DNA from: Cardinalis cardinalis
Lineage: Eukaryota; Chordata; Aves; Passeriformes; Cardinalidae
DNA: 64,000 nt
Direction: 5' to 3'
Assembly (NCBI GenBank): GCA_014549065.1
Contig: JACDOX010000052.1
Coordinates: forward strand, 434,001 to 498,000
The position numbers were made by a program, and so were the translations under genes. Of this stretch, positions 13,701 through 26,837 are shown piece by piece. The notes under the pieces are model-generated. The model was not told where the DNA came from. It made no database searches and was given only the letters and a program-made list of their open reading frames with translations. Within the stretch, counting starts at the first letter, position 1, and every line of letters begins with the position of its first letter.

Positions 13701-16528
13701 CTGGAGTGTTTTCTTAGGAAAAACATTTGATTATTTTTTTATTTTATAACTTTGATTATAATTATTGTGCAAAAAANTAAAATCAGCAAAGTCAAAAAAA
13801 GTGAGCTAATTCTATCATCTTTGGAAATTAATCAGATTTATGGTTTAAAAGTCTGTGGGACTCAAATTACNGAGGTTTACATATTCATTCTGTTTTGTGT
13901 TTGAATACCAGTTGTCCNGCAAAGAATGCAGAATGTATTTTATATCATATATTTGCTCTGTTTTCTAACATAAGTGTTTTGCTTAAGGAGATTTGCTAGG
14001 AAGTGACAGCACTGAAAAATTGGACACAATGACTGCTGGAAGTGTTTCAGTTCCCAGCAATCTAAATAGTGCAGAAGAGAGAAAATGAAATATCACCATG
14101 TTTTAAAGATGACAGTTTGGTCAAAGACTGCTTTTTAGTCTAAAAACAAATTGAGTGAATCAAGTAGATCTAAAATGTCTGCATGCATTGAAGATGCAAA
14201 ACCTTTTTAGTTCCTTTTATTTTTTTCTTTGCCTCCTCTCTCTTTATAAGCATATGGTAGAACAGTGACTTATTAAATGTAAAACACTCCGTGAGTAGCA
14301 TAATTCTTCTGGTTTAATTGTTATCTTTTCATAGTTTNGAATCATAACAGGCTTTCATGAAACACAGTTACATAATCTATATAAAATTTGGTAAAATGAA
14401 ACTGAAATGAAGTCTTATAGTCTTCAGATTATATTTTGTAAACAACTTCAGAAGAATATTTTTTGTCAGATCTGGTTTTCTAAACCTTCAGTTTCATGGG
14501 TTCCTGCTGCACTTCTGTGGATCACGAATCAAGAAGTTGATCTGGCCTGTTTGTTTCAATTGGTTTCAGTATTAGCAAGCATCTANAAAGACAGGTTTTG
14601 TAAATAGGGTCTTTAAAATAGGAGAGGGGGAAATGTTTATTGAGCATGGCTCTCAACTTGAGGAGATATAAATGCTTATGATTAAATTCTTGTTCTGCAG
14701 TGGGGAACAGTGAGCAGTGGGATAAATGACCAGTGTATGTTTNTCTTCTGCAACTTTTAAAGGTGGCATAAGACTTGCTGCAAGTGTATGTTCCCTTCAC
14801 ATTTAACATGAAATATTTTGCAGAAAGAGTTTACTGAGATTTAAAGTTCTGTTGAGAGTGGAACCCACTATCCATAAAGTAAAAACCTTGTGTGCTACCC
14901 ACAATCTGTGCAGATACTGACAAAGAGACACCAGAGACACACATGCTGCTGCTTTCTTCATGTTCTNCAATGAATTGGTCTTATTTGGCAATCTGCTCCA
15001 ACACAGCTTAGCTATTGTATTATACTAAAAACTGTCAAGATATTTTCCTTCTTTGTAGTCCCCTCTACAATATCACAAAATGAATTTGCATTGTTTTAAA
15101 TGCAGAAGATCCAAATAAAGGATCTACAGCCTTGGATTTGTCAAGTTNCTGCCTGATACACAGAAGGGACTTAAGTATTTTTCATCCTAGAAAGCAGAGG
15201 GTATTTATGGACCTACATCATGTGTTTGTTCGTTCCTAGGAAATCCAGAAGTTGGAGCAAAGCATTAATGTTTGTCCCTCAGATGTGTTAAATAAAGTCT
15301 GTAAGAAAATATCTTCGAAGGTCTCTCAATTTCTTGAAGAAGCAAAGCCATTACTTAGAAATTTCTCCAAAAAATTCTATGCTTGTGGGCATCCAAAGGA
15401 GGACTCAAGTTACAAGAAGTAACTACTGAAAAGACATCAGGGAAAAGGTTATGCAAATTTTAAGATGAAATCAGCCCAGGAGTCTTGCTATTTGAAGAAA
15501 GAGAGAGAGGCCTGTCATGTGTAAAATGCTCTACAGTGCTGCAGAAAACCAATTAAAATATACATGAAGTATATACTAATTTTTAATTTCTGAGACATCC
15601 TTCCCTTTGAAATAGACATCCCCACAAATAAATATCCAGAATTGTAACCAATCAGTCTTGGCTGGTGTATTCCGCTTGCCAGCCAGGCTAGGCACACTTT
15701 CATGGGTGTACTTGTGTCTCCTGGTCATTTTAGGTTTAATTTAAAAGCATGTCTAAGAAATTAAAGGTCACATCATTAACTGCTTATTTTTTCTTTATGT
15801 TTATCTTCATTCTACATCATATGTTAAAGACAGAAATAACTTTCTCTGTTTCCATTAACAAAAAGTGAATAGATGTAAAAAAACATTATGATAATTTGAC
15901 AGACCTTAGTTAAACCAATCTACCATAGTGTACTCATAAGGCACATTGTAAAATAAACTCTTATTTGTTAGGAAACACCATACTACTCCTTGATAAAGGA
16001 CTTCAAAATTTGCAAGTGGTTTAGAAGCATGGAATTTACGTTTCCTTTGAAAGGGAAGGCATAGATACAAAAAAACCCTTCTTGCTTTGAACTTAATTTT
16101 AGGAAAGGGAACAGTTGACAATACAGACAGGTTTATGGTATTGTTACAACAATTTAGTGTTTTGCATACATATAGCATCTAAGAATAGCTCAGTTCTTTA
16201 TAAACTTAGTTTATCATTATGATGCTTCCATAACATAAGTGATTATTTAGATGAATGTACCGACTAACTGAGAATTTGTACCTTTTAAAATCCCTTTGAT
16301 TGTAACTTGGAGGTGCACTTAAGAGGAACTCTGGAAGCCTAATTTTATGTTTTGTTTATTGAACAACACTCTCCTTTAATGTTGCTTTTTGAATCTGTAT
16401 TTTACATCCATGTTTTCTGGGGTCTCTTCAAACACTGGGNTCAACCTATGTCTATTGTGACATTTCAAATGGCTGGTAGGCTGGTGAAAGTGCTTTCTTT
16501 CATCTTCTGACATTTTATTTATAGGTGC

Positions 16529-16552
16529 GGTTTTTTTGTTTTTTTTTTTTTT
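16529..16552 (+). repeat. Poly-T tract
   Basis: GG followed by 7 T, one G and 14 T. Low complexity; no adjacent element recognised. Confidence 0.85.
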
Positions 16553-19500
16553 ACTGACCCATCCCTACCAGGAGAGGCATTGCTATGATCAGTGAGTTTT
16601 CTAGGTGAGAGTGATATCTACTTGTAATTTGGAATTTCATAGAAAGGCTGGTAAGTTTGTCATTTCCTGCCTAAGGATCCTGCATAGAACAGTTAAGACA
16701 ACTTCCCTACATCTTTCACACTCCCTGCTTTCCATAACNTTTTCTTTTGTTTTGGCTGCTGTGGAAGTCTCTACCTTTAGAGCCCTACTGTGCCTTTGGG
16801 ATAATCTTCTTCGCAGCCTGATGGATGGAGTTTTATTTGCCTGAGAAGGAGCAGCAGGTCTCGTTTCGCATGCATTATTAGTGCATTTTGACTAGAGAGG
16901 AGAATAAATGCCTCTCTCAGTCAAGGGCAAGCAGGGGGGCTGAGGACTGGTGGTGGGGCAACCTGTGTACCCCAGGTAGAGNAGGAGGGTCTGTATTGCA
17001 CAGGACTGCTGGCCCAGTGTGTCCAATAGCCTGAAGTTACAGCTTTCCTGTGAAGTCTCTTGTGCCCATGAGATGAAAAGTATGCCTTTCCTTAACAAAG
17101 ATAGCACAAAATGTATCAGCTTGCTATTTCTACCACATCCCAATATGTCTATGAAGTATTTAATTCCTTGAGTAATTCTTCTGCCTCTCATGAACATTTC
17201 ACTAAAAGTCCTTTCTGGCCTTGTATGTNAGAGTGGAAACCTTAGTAAGCGACAAATTTAATTGACAGCCATCATTCTGTGTAGATTATATATTAGACAA
17301 TGATTTAAAAAGTCTTTAAAACAACCAAATATTAACACATCTAAAAATTAAAATTATATTTAAAAAANCATATTTTTCATTTAACTCAGCTTTTTTTACA
17401 TATTAGACTCTGAAGTTTTGCCATTCTTAATTTTCTTTCTGTCTTGGTGAGTACAGTGTGATGGCTAGTGAAATTATAAATACATATAATACTATGTTTG
17501 AAGTGACAAAGGATCAGTAATAGAGAAAAAAGATATTTTGCCCCTAGGCAGATTAATTCTGTGACTTGGAATGTATGTCCCCTGTTCAATCAATACAGTT
17601 TATTCTTTTCAGCATTGGCCTTCAGTAGCAGGGGTAGACAATGATTTTATATACANTGGCAGATAGGAGAAAGTGGGGATTTTGATACAGAAATATTCTT
17701 CATAATTGTCAAAGTAAAATATCTCAAACTCCTTTTCAGAGTCTCAGCTGCGCAGGTGTCCATCCCATGTAGATTCATGAGAATTTTTTTTTAATGGAAT
17801 AAATTATGAGATCAGAAAATTGCAATGAGTGGGAAATGGAGGGAGATGGGAAGTCAGATAGAAAGATGTACAAAGTAGGGGTGTGGTCATCATCAGGATA
17901 AATTGCTCTGACAGATGTCAGCTCAGGTAGACATTAAAGAGATGATTAAAAGAAAACTTTATTAAGCTATAAAAACAAGGGAGGGAATCAGGACTATTAT
18001 TACGCTTAGAAGTGAAAGGTTATATAGATGTGATACAGACATACATGGGAAAAACAAAAGCTGGAAGCATCTGAGATGAAAGCAAAACCAGGAGTCTGAT
18101 GTATGTAAGTCAAGCAAGACCGTATAGGTGTCACCACAGAATTCTGAGTGATGCAGAGCAAAGCATGCCGTGTCTTCTTTTAAATAAATCTGTTAGGAAA
18201 AAAAAAGGTACTGTTTTGTTGGAGAATAGCAAATACAGTATTTATATTTAAGTAGTGGAGAAGATGGAAAAGAAGAGATAAAGGTCTGAATGTGTGACCT
18301 CATCTTTTATCAAACAGTAGAGCAGAGTTTATATGAAAAAAAAATTAAGCTACTGACATAAAGAGCGAGGGAAGATAGCATGAAAATTGAAAATGCCTTT
18401 ACTGCAAAGAGTTCATACAAACCAATCTGATAACTTTCTTTGAAAAGATAACCAATTTTCTAGACAAAGAAAATTTAGTAATCTCCCTCCTGGACTTCAG
18501 CAATCAGTTGATACTGTGCCACCTGGGAAATTATTTGTGCACCTGANGAAGAAGGGTACTACTAAAAGAATCAAAAAATATGTAAGAAATTCACTTAAAT
18601 GAGATGACAATTGGTTTTCTTGCAAAGGTAAGCATTATAAGAAGTTACTTGAGTCAAGAATCAGTCTTAAGAACATTTTTGCTTTATATTTTAAAGCAAA
18701 ATGAGCGTAAATGTAATAAGGAGACTTGATTGTGGAACAAATAAAATCATGAATTTTTTTGAGAACTAGATTTTATTAGATGAAGGACTAGAAAATATTC
18801 TAGACTTTAGGAGTTAAGGCTTAAAATAAAACAAGAAGAAGTTGTAAATTCAGTTAGGAAATAATGATATGGGAGCAGTAGAAAAAAAGAAGAATTTAAT
18901 AAATTAGGCAAGAGTTACCACGAGCATTAGTGACACAACAAATTTATTTTTGCAGTATAAAGCTGCATCAATTTTGGTGTTGCTGTGAAACAGACATAGT
19001 CAGGTCATTTGAGAAGTCATTAATGAGACTTCCTCTGGAAAATCGTTTTGGTATTCTAGTCAATCATTTTCAGGAAGAATTAAGCTTACTTTTAAACATT
19101 CAGAAAAAGCTGTTTAATAAGCATGGAATATAGACTTAGCTGTGGAAGAGAAGACTAAAAGGGCTTTGCCTATTCAGACTTAAGGCTCTGAGAGACGTGC
19201 TGTGGCAAGCTAAAATTGGATGGCAGAAGTTGTTACTATCCTCAAGGCACGAATACTTGAAGCTCTTTTGAATCACTTTGTGAACCACTGCTTTGTATAT
19301 TAGGGTAAACCAAAACTTTAATACACCCAGCTGAAGACTGCAATAGTACATGAGTTCTTTCATAGGCATGCCATATAATCCTGCCCTGAAGGCTTCAGTG
19401 CCCATCAGAGGGGTGGAGCAGATGCTAAATATTCCTGCCTCTGATTTTAAGCCACTGCTACATTTACCTCAGAGCCTTGAGAAAGCAAGTGGAAAGAGGA

Positions 19501-20085
19501 GATGTGATTGTTCTTCATAAATATATTTGGAATAAATATCAGCAAAACTTATTAACAGTAATATTGTCATAACAGCAAATATGTACCACTATATGTTTAG
19601 CTTAGAAACAGAAGAAAAAAAAAATTTCAGCTCTCTGAGATTGAGGTAACATTAAAATATCTTGATAATTTTGAAATGGAACATCATCTATTCAGAATAA
19701 TACAATTACACAGATATTTTCCTCCCAGTAAGTTTGTGTATTCCTAAGAAAAGGGAAAAAGAAAACAACAACAAAATGTGGGCCATGCTTTTAAGGCCTT
19801 AGTTCCATAACGATGGATTAAACTGTTAGTAGCATCTACACCAAGATCAAGCTACGTTCTGTAAGCTGTTTAAGGAGCAGCACAAACTTCTCAGTGTGAG
19901 GTTTGCAGCAACAGAAGCATCTAAAGATATTGGTACTTGTGCTTCTGTTTTTCTGTGAACCCTTTTTTTCTCAACATGGCAGTATTGTTCAGTTTTTTAG
20001 GAGGCCCAGAGTCTCTGTGGCTTGATTGTAATAAATAACTTAAATAAATAAATTTTATGCTTGTAATGATGGGTTNAGAGGATAA

Positions 20086-20127
20086 TTTTTTGTTTGGTTG
20101 GGGGTTTTTTGTTTTTTTTTTGTTTTG
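20086..20127 (+). repeat. T/G-rich low-complexity tract
   Basis: T runs separated by GG, a GGGGG block and single G. Same style as the tract at 496-549. Confidence 0.85.
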
Positions 20128-22408
20128 GTAAGAATAAAAATATTTATTTTGATGAACTTGATTTATATAACATGCAGAAATCAGTAGTCACAGAAAAAAT
20201 ATGACAAATTTAATTTAAATGGGGTTAGATGAGAATACAATCATGTTAAACTGTGTACTAAGTCTAGGTGTGTTGCCCATTAAAACTGCTGTCTTTAACT
20301 TCTCTTTTTTTAAATTTTTATTTTCAGGATTATTGAATTTTTATATTAATTTAGACCATATTACAGAAATTTTAATTATCAAAATCTATGCATCCCTTTG
20401 TGACCATGTGTAGAAGTCCTCATTAATTTCTTATTCAGAAAAGAACTGTTCATGGGTTCCTTTTTGCCTATTTTTTGTCTTATTTGTGGCCTTTGCATGT
20501 GTATACAAATGGCACAACATAAAAAAGGAATATTTTATTTACAGATTAATTTTCTTTTGTTTATTTAAGAATATCAAAATTAGCTTTCCTTATGTAACAC
20601 ATACATTCTAAGGAAATACATTCAGTACAGTTTCTATAGTTCCTCATATTCTATTTTGATTTCTGTCACAAACTGGAAATGAAGCTACATGTGTATAAGA
20701 AGTTTAAAAATAAGTTAGAAGTATCTTGTGAAATGTAACAGGAAATCTACGGAGATATATTTTTATCTGGCATTTTCTGTGATGGGCAAAAATGAGCGTG
20801 TTGTGCCTTTCAGTTCCGTTCAAAAATGTTGCAGAGACTTGTAATCTGTCACATTTTTAGTCATGTGTACATGTCAATCAGATGAATATACAATATATAT
20901 TGCATTCATAACATATTTACAGACAGAGTTTTAAGAATAAAGTGAAATGAGTGGCAAAACCTCCCCACAATAAAACTGTACTTGCAGAAGTTAATATGTG
21001 AATTCTCACTTATTTAATGAAAAATAATTACAATTAATGGCAAATATATATCAATAATGTTTAAAGGTCACTTCCCAATGGCAGTGAATATGTAAGTTAA
21101 GGAAAAAGGAGAAGCAGAAATAGCGATCAATAAATAAATTTCGGGTGGGTTCTACATAGTTTTTATGTACTGCAGCATTGAAATTCTGGAAGCAATTTCC
21201 CATTGAAATATTCAGGAAAAATAATTGTAACCTATCAATAAATTGTGTGAAATTATGCCTATGATAAGCAGGTGTACTCAGCATGAAATAAGAAACTTCT
21301 AGGCCTATGTTTTAGTATTTTGGACTGCATTAGTGGAGAGTTGCAAGCATCTTGCTCATGACAACTGAAACAGTGACTATCAGTTCTTCATTTAAGTCTT
21401 GTGCATGTGCATTTTTGTGAAAGGAAATGGAAGGAGGAACAAGAAAATTTCATGGAAATTAGCAAGATTCTTCAACTGCCATAGAAAAATGGGGAAAACA
21501 GCAATTTAACAGAAATTTGGGGAGAAAAGATAATTTTCTAATTATATTCTGTCAATCATTATGTATGGATGCATCCACTAATGACACAGAGCATGGGAAT
21601 GTGATTTGGGTGTGAATTTGTCTTCAGTCTAAGTTTGGAGTCCTTCTGTACACATTTCTGAGCACCACTGAGCATTTTGAAGCATGGATTTGTCCCAGCT
21701 TTGTCTTTAGATTGTCGTGTAGTGTGAAGTACTTGAAGTGCAGGTGCAAGCCTTCCATCAGTTTGCTCTCTGTGCCTGCAGTGTGTGCCAAAGATTGGCA
21801 GGTGATGCAGACTTTGTGGCTCATTAGGATGTAAAGTAAAGAGGCACAACAAATTGCTCTGTCATCCTTGCCTTTGTATGCTGCATCAGGTGTACTGCAG
21901 GTAATATAGACACACACACTCTGAGACTTCCATGATTGCCTGAGATTTAATAATATGATATATTGCATTTCTGATAAAAAAGACTCAACATTTTGTCTCN
22001 TATGCACCAGGTAATTTGTTTTGCTTGTTTAAGCTTTTCTCTCATGATTTATGATTTGATTTGTTAATTTAAAAAAACTAGTATCAGTATCTTTCATACA
22101 AGAAAGGTCTAATAATAGAAGGTATATGTTACATCTATGAATATTTTTTACCTCAGAAATATTTTATGAATGCACCAGATGCTCACAATTGCATTTATAT
22201 TTTGGAGAAAAGTATTTAAAATACATGTTAACAGATCCCTGTTCATTGCATACTGGACAAGTCTACTATTCTAGTGAATGTACTCTCCTTGAAGTTAAGC
22301 AAAAATTAAGCAAAACTTAATTTTTATATAAATTTGAACAGCTATTAAGTTAGTAATTTTGACGTACTCCATGAACTTAAATGAAAGATACAGATAGATC
22401 TATAAAAA

Positions 22409-22436
22409 TAGGTAGGTAGGTAGGTAGGTAGGTAGA
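22409..22436 (+). repeat. (TAGG)6 tetranucleotide microsatellite
   Basis: Six perfect TAGG units followed by one TAGA variant. GATAGAT-like units just upstream suggest that the array grew from a GATA/TAGA-rich seed. Likely length-polymorphic. Confidence 0.95.
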
Positions 22437-24763
22437 TACATCACCTGTATTTTATTGAATGTTTTGGGCTATTTAGTGTTCTTGCTGTTTTGTCAAATTA
22501 AGTCAGTGTAAATTGAACAAAGAGATTTATACATAATTTGGTTGGTAATATTGAAGAATTTTACTAAGGTGTAAATATCTTCCTTCTACAACCAATAGAG
22601 AATGTTTTTCTTGCTTGTCCCAGGTGGCTTCCTGTAAGAAGATCATATTTAGATTGAGGAGCAGACATTAGTATTTGAGGACATTTAGGAGTCTTTTATG
22701 GATATTGTTCATAGAGGAAAATATGTTTTCTAGAGATGCTTGACATTGGTATCCTACTTTTGTGTAACTTGGTTTTAAATTTACATGTGTGTAACATATT
22801 ACAAGAAATGATTCATTAAAATAAGGATGTAGTAGTCAGTGATGTAAGATAAATATAAATTTTTAATAATTCAACAGTACTAGAAAAGCTGAAAAGACTG
22901 ATGAATGCTAACAAAATGTATTATGTAACTACCAATAATGGGTTAATTATTTTTTTGTGTGGATGACCCAATTCTGAATGATATAATAAGTCCTGTTTCT
23001 GAAGAATGTATTGGACAGAAACCTTCACTGTTTATCACTACACGTGCATGTCTATTTAGGGTCTCATTTTCTTCACAAGCATATCGATCAAAGTGAGTCA
23101 AAGGAAGAAGGTTCTTCCACAGTTCTCCATTTTCTTTATGTCCACATTAGAGTAAGACAGTTGGTATCTGGCATTTTGAAGAATGTAGATGTTCATAGAA
23201 CTGTTATTGTATATTATATGTTGCCCTTCAAATCTGGCTTGCTCACTCCATTTTATCTGGTGGTTGGGTGAGAGAGATGAGGGAAAAGAGGAGTTGCCTG
23301 TTTGTTTTCTTGTAAAATTCCCATTTTTTCTTCTTCCAACTCTCTGTACTGCACTATTAATCCCATCATTTAATGGAGAAGAGTTATGCTCATCACTGAT
23401 ACCTGAGACATCTATATTATTTTTTACTCTGTCTGCAGTAACTCTGAGTAAGAAAGCGAAGAATTTATAAATCACTCCAATTTGTCTATAATTTAAAACC
23501 AGCCTGTTCCCGGGCATGGCTGTATGAAACAGACAGTTCTAACTGTCTTTGCTGCCAAAAAAGTTATTCTATGGAATGTGTTTGGATCTAAGGAAGAGAA
23601 GAGAAACTTTTTGCTCATTATTAAGATCCATAGTAGAGGATTAAGTCAGCCAAACCCTACTCACATCCCAGTAAGCAGACATATATTTCTGTATTTTTTG
23701 TAGGTGGATACAGTGCAGACCACGCAGCACCCTGGCCATATTGAGGAATCATGTAAAATGAATGTATGTGCTCGTAAGTGAATTATTTATGAACTGACAC
23801 TCCAACTCTAAGGGACGTTGGATCACAAAATCCATGAACTCTCTTTACTCTTATGTTAAGATATTGATTCCCAGGGGGCAGGGTTACTGCAGAACTAAGT
23901 GGACCTTTAAAGGAAAGCTATTAGAAAAACAAAACAAAACATGGTAAAGCATGATAAAAACTGCTTGAAACAAGAGATTCAGATTACATTTTGGATGCAT
24001 TTGAAGAGACATTAAATGGAGAATGCAAAGAAACAAGAATCCAAAACAGGAAAACAAATGGTACATAGAAAGGTTTGGTAAGCAGAACTGATGGTAAGTG
24101 GAGGAAGAAGATCAAATACCATCTAATTCAGGAGTATGAATAGGATGAAAGCACTCACCATTTTCTTCTTTGTTCTATCTTTGAAAGGACTGAAATTTGA
24201 TTAGATGATTTGTTGAATTAGTAACTGGGAGATGAGTGTGAACAAGGTTGAATTTTCAGNGTTTGAATCAATGAAATATTTGTGGTTTGATGAAAAAAAA
24301 ACCAAAAAAACCTCCTGATAATATGCTAGATAAACAAAGAAAAAATATACCTCAGGACTGAAATTCTGGAAATCTAGAAAGAGTCTTAGTATTTGAAAAT
24401 CTTTGACCTGCTCAGGGACATGAGGGAGAGTGTGGAAGAGGCTTCAAGTCAAGTGACATAAGGTCTTTCAGATTTTGTTGAGAGAAATAGCTCTCAAAGG
24501 AAGTTGAGGTAGATACAAAGAAGAAACCAAACATGCTAAATGACAGCAAATAGGGAAATCAACAGCCACTCACATGGTGAACATAAAGTTTGGTTGCTAA
24601 AGACAACTGAATTCACTTGGCTAGAGCGCTCCAGACTAATTGTATCAAGGATTGTACAAATGCCAGTATCAAAATCATATATACAGAAAACCTCTAAATC
24701 TGCAGTCACTACTAAGCTATATGCACCACATAAAAACAAAGACTATAGTGCCAATTCCAATTT

Positions 24764-24796
24764 TATATGTGTGTGTGTATACATATATATATACAC
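24764..24796 (+). repeat. (TG)n/(TA)n dinucleotide run
   Basis: A short TG array (about five units) passes into TATACATATATATATACAC. The ends GTGTATA and TATACAC form a 7-bp inverted repeat. Confidence 0.9.
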
Positions 24797-25330
24797 CAAT
24801 TTTAATATTAATTTTATATATGTATTTGGATATTACTCTAAATATCAGCTTATGATTTAGAGAAAGGCTGAATATTTCCTCCTAAATAATTTATTTAGTC
24901 GTATTCTTCATCATAAGAAGCAACAAAAAAGGATATTTGAATAATAATTTTCCAACAAGGTCTTTTTCTTAGGAATAAAGCATAACTTCAGCCCATTGAA
25001 GTTTGTGATGTAAATCTGGTACAGCTGTGTGAGAAAATGACACGATATTTGTAACAAGACTGTATGTTGTGACTTACCTTCACAGTATGGCTTCTCAACT
25101 GTATTGTGAACAAAAATACGGAAAAATACTTTTTCTCTCTTGATTGTTATGTGTTTATTTCTGAATTAGCTCATCCTTTGAGTTTATCCCTTCAAAACTG
25201 ATAGTCTGCCACTGTTTCCCATTTGGAGTAATTAGTTCTGAGTGGAGGAATTTATGATACAGTAGGGGCTTTGACCTCTTTATTGTGCTGAGATATATTA
25301 TCAAACTTCAAAGTCAGTAGGCTGCTACCA

Positions 25331-25363
25331 CATTGATTTTGTTTGCTGTGAACAAAATCAATG
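25331..25363. repeat. Perfect inverted repeat, 13-bp arms
   Basis: Left arm CATTGATTTTGTT (25331-25343) and right arm AACAAAATCAATG (25351-25363) are exact reverse complements around a 7-base loop. Both arms contain an AACAAAA/TTTTGTT core resembling a SOX or FOX binding site. No gene or element flanks it. Confidence 0.9.
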
Positions 25364-26795
25364 AGCAAAATTAAAATAAAAAAATCAATTCTTTCATTTT
25401 TGAATTGATTCACGTTTTCTACATGGACATTGTTTATTTAAACTTGATTGCTAGTCTGGAACTTCAGTAATTCTGCATAAAAGAAATTATTAATAAAATA
25501 AACAAAGAAAATTACAATTAAGACATACAGGAATAGGAAGGAAAAAGATGCAAAAGAGATCNAGAAAAGAACTTGTTTAAGAATACCAATAAAGATTGGT
25601 GCCAACATCTTTGTCAAAAAAATCAGCACACAGGTTACTTCTTTTGCATTTTTTTCCTTTTTCTTTAGCTCAATTAATGCTTAGAAATGGTGTATGAAAT
25701 ACCTGCAGTCCATGGACCATATTTTGTGAGAGCTTTTCAGAGCATTTNCAAATCTTACCTAAAGGTGAGAGAAAAAAAGGAAAAAACCACCAAAATATTT
25801 AAGATGCAACATTTCACAGAAATAAATACACTAAGTATGCAAATATATTTGTGAAATTTTCAGCCTTTTTCTGCATATAGACCTTATCTTAGAAAAAAAT
25901 TTCAATGTGGAACATGTCAAGGCAGTGTTAAGTATCTCTGATCAGATTCTTATCTCAAATATAGCAATTTTGTTTCAATAAAATTATTCTTCAACTGGAA
26001 ATGAAATCAAAATTGTGTCTTCTGTGTTCCTTGCAATTTCATTCTTCTGTATTTAATTTTCTGGTCAGAAGCAATTGTGAAGAAAGAACCCTTAAAAAAA
26101 ATTGTGGAACTACTCTAATTTTCAGATTCCAGAGAGTTTAGCAGTCAAGAAATTTGTATGGAATAAAAGCACTTTTATATTGCCTCCTGCTGCAACACCA
26201 CTGAGGAAAGGGCAGCAAAACAGTGGGAGACCAAATGAAGAGTTTTTTCTTCTGTTATATCAACTTGCAAGATACTGGGAGCTTCAGAATTGCAAGGGGT
26301 AATATAGTTTCTATGAACTATTTCTTTCCTTTTTGCCTCCCACGGCTGCTTCATTGATGGCTAGTGTCTTTTTTTATGTCACAATGAGGGAGTGAAAGAT
26401 ATTTGTGACAAGAGACATTCTACTTTCCGTTTCCTGTTGNCCTGCTTGGATGAGAGAAAAAATACCTCCATCTGACTCTCATTTTCCTATATTTTAGGAA
26501 GGGATTAATTTAGAGCTTTTAAAGACAAGTCTGAATTGCCTTATTCATATGACCAGGCCAAATATACCCAGAGCTTTCTTGTATAAAGACCACTCTTTTT
26601 CCAGTATCACTTTATTTTCAATTGTTTTATATATGAACACTAAAGAACAAGATATGTCAGTAGAAAACTATCAGGCAAGTTGTGTTATGCAATTTTTTCA
26701 GCTAGTTACAAAACAAGTTAGATAAATTATTAGTAGGAATATTATATGAAATGGCAGCCAGTGGGAAAGGGACCTGAATGGCACAAGATCTCTTT

Positions 26796-26837
26796 TTCTC
26801 TTCTTAATGGTTCTACTCTTCTTCTCTTCTTAATGGT
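26796..26837 (+). repeat. 16-bp direct repeat
   Basis: TTCTCTTCTTAATGGT occurs at 26796-26811 and again at 26822-26837 with no mismatch and a 26-bp period. Local duplication. Confidence 0.9.

Larger units (their letters stand above)
10774..22408. other. Unique non-coding DNA
   Basis: No supported gene. It holds pyrimidine tracts at 11206-11244 and 13411-13437, a (TTTG)n run at 11380-11400, and T-rich tracts at 16529-16552 and 20086-20127. Two exon-like segments, 13005-13121 and 15240-15422, have splice-site context and an open frame but no recognised homologue; they are reported as findings, not as genes. Confidence 0.7.

Noticed and set aside
14010..14090. Short frame reading TMTAGSVSVPSNLNSAEERK after an AAG acceptor
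   Set aside because: Weak pyrimidine tract, no donor before the stop, about 30 codons; not distinguishable from chance.
19395..19500. CATCAGAGGGGTGGAGCA resembling a CR1 ORF2 segment
   Set aside because: Similarity covers under 20 bases and does not extend with the CR1 order.
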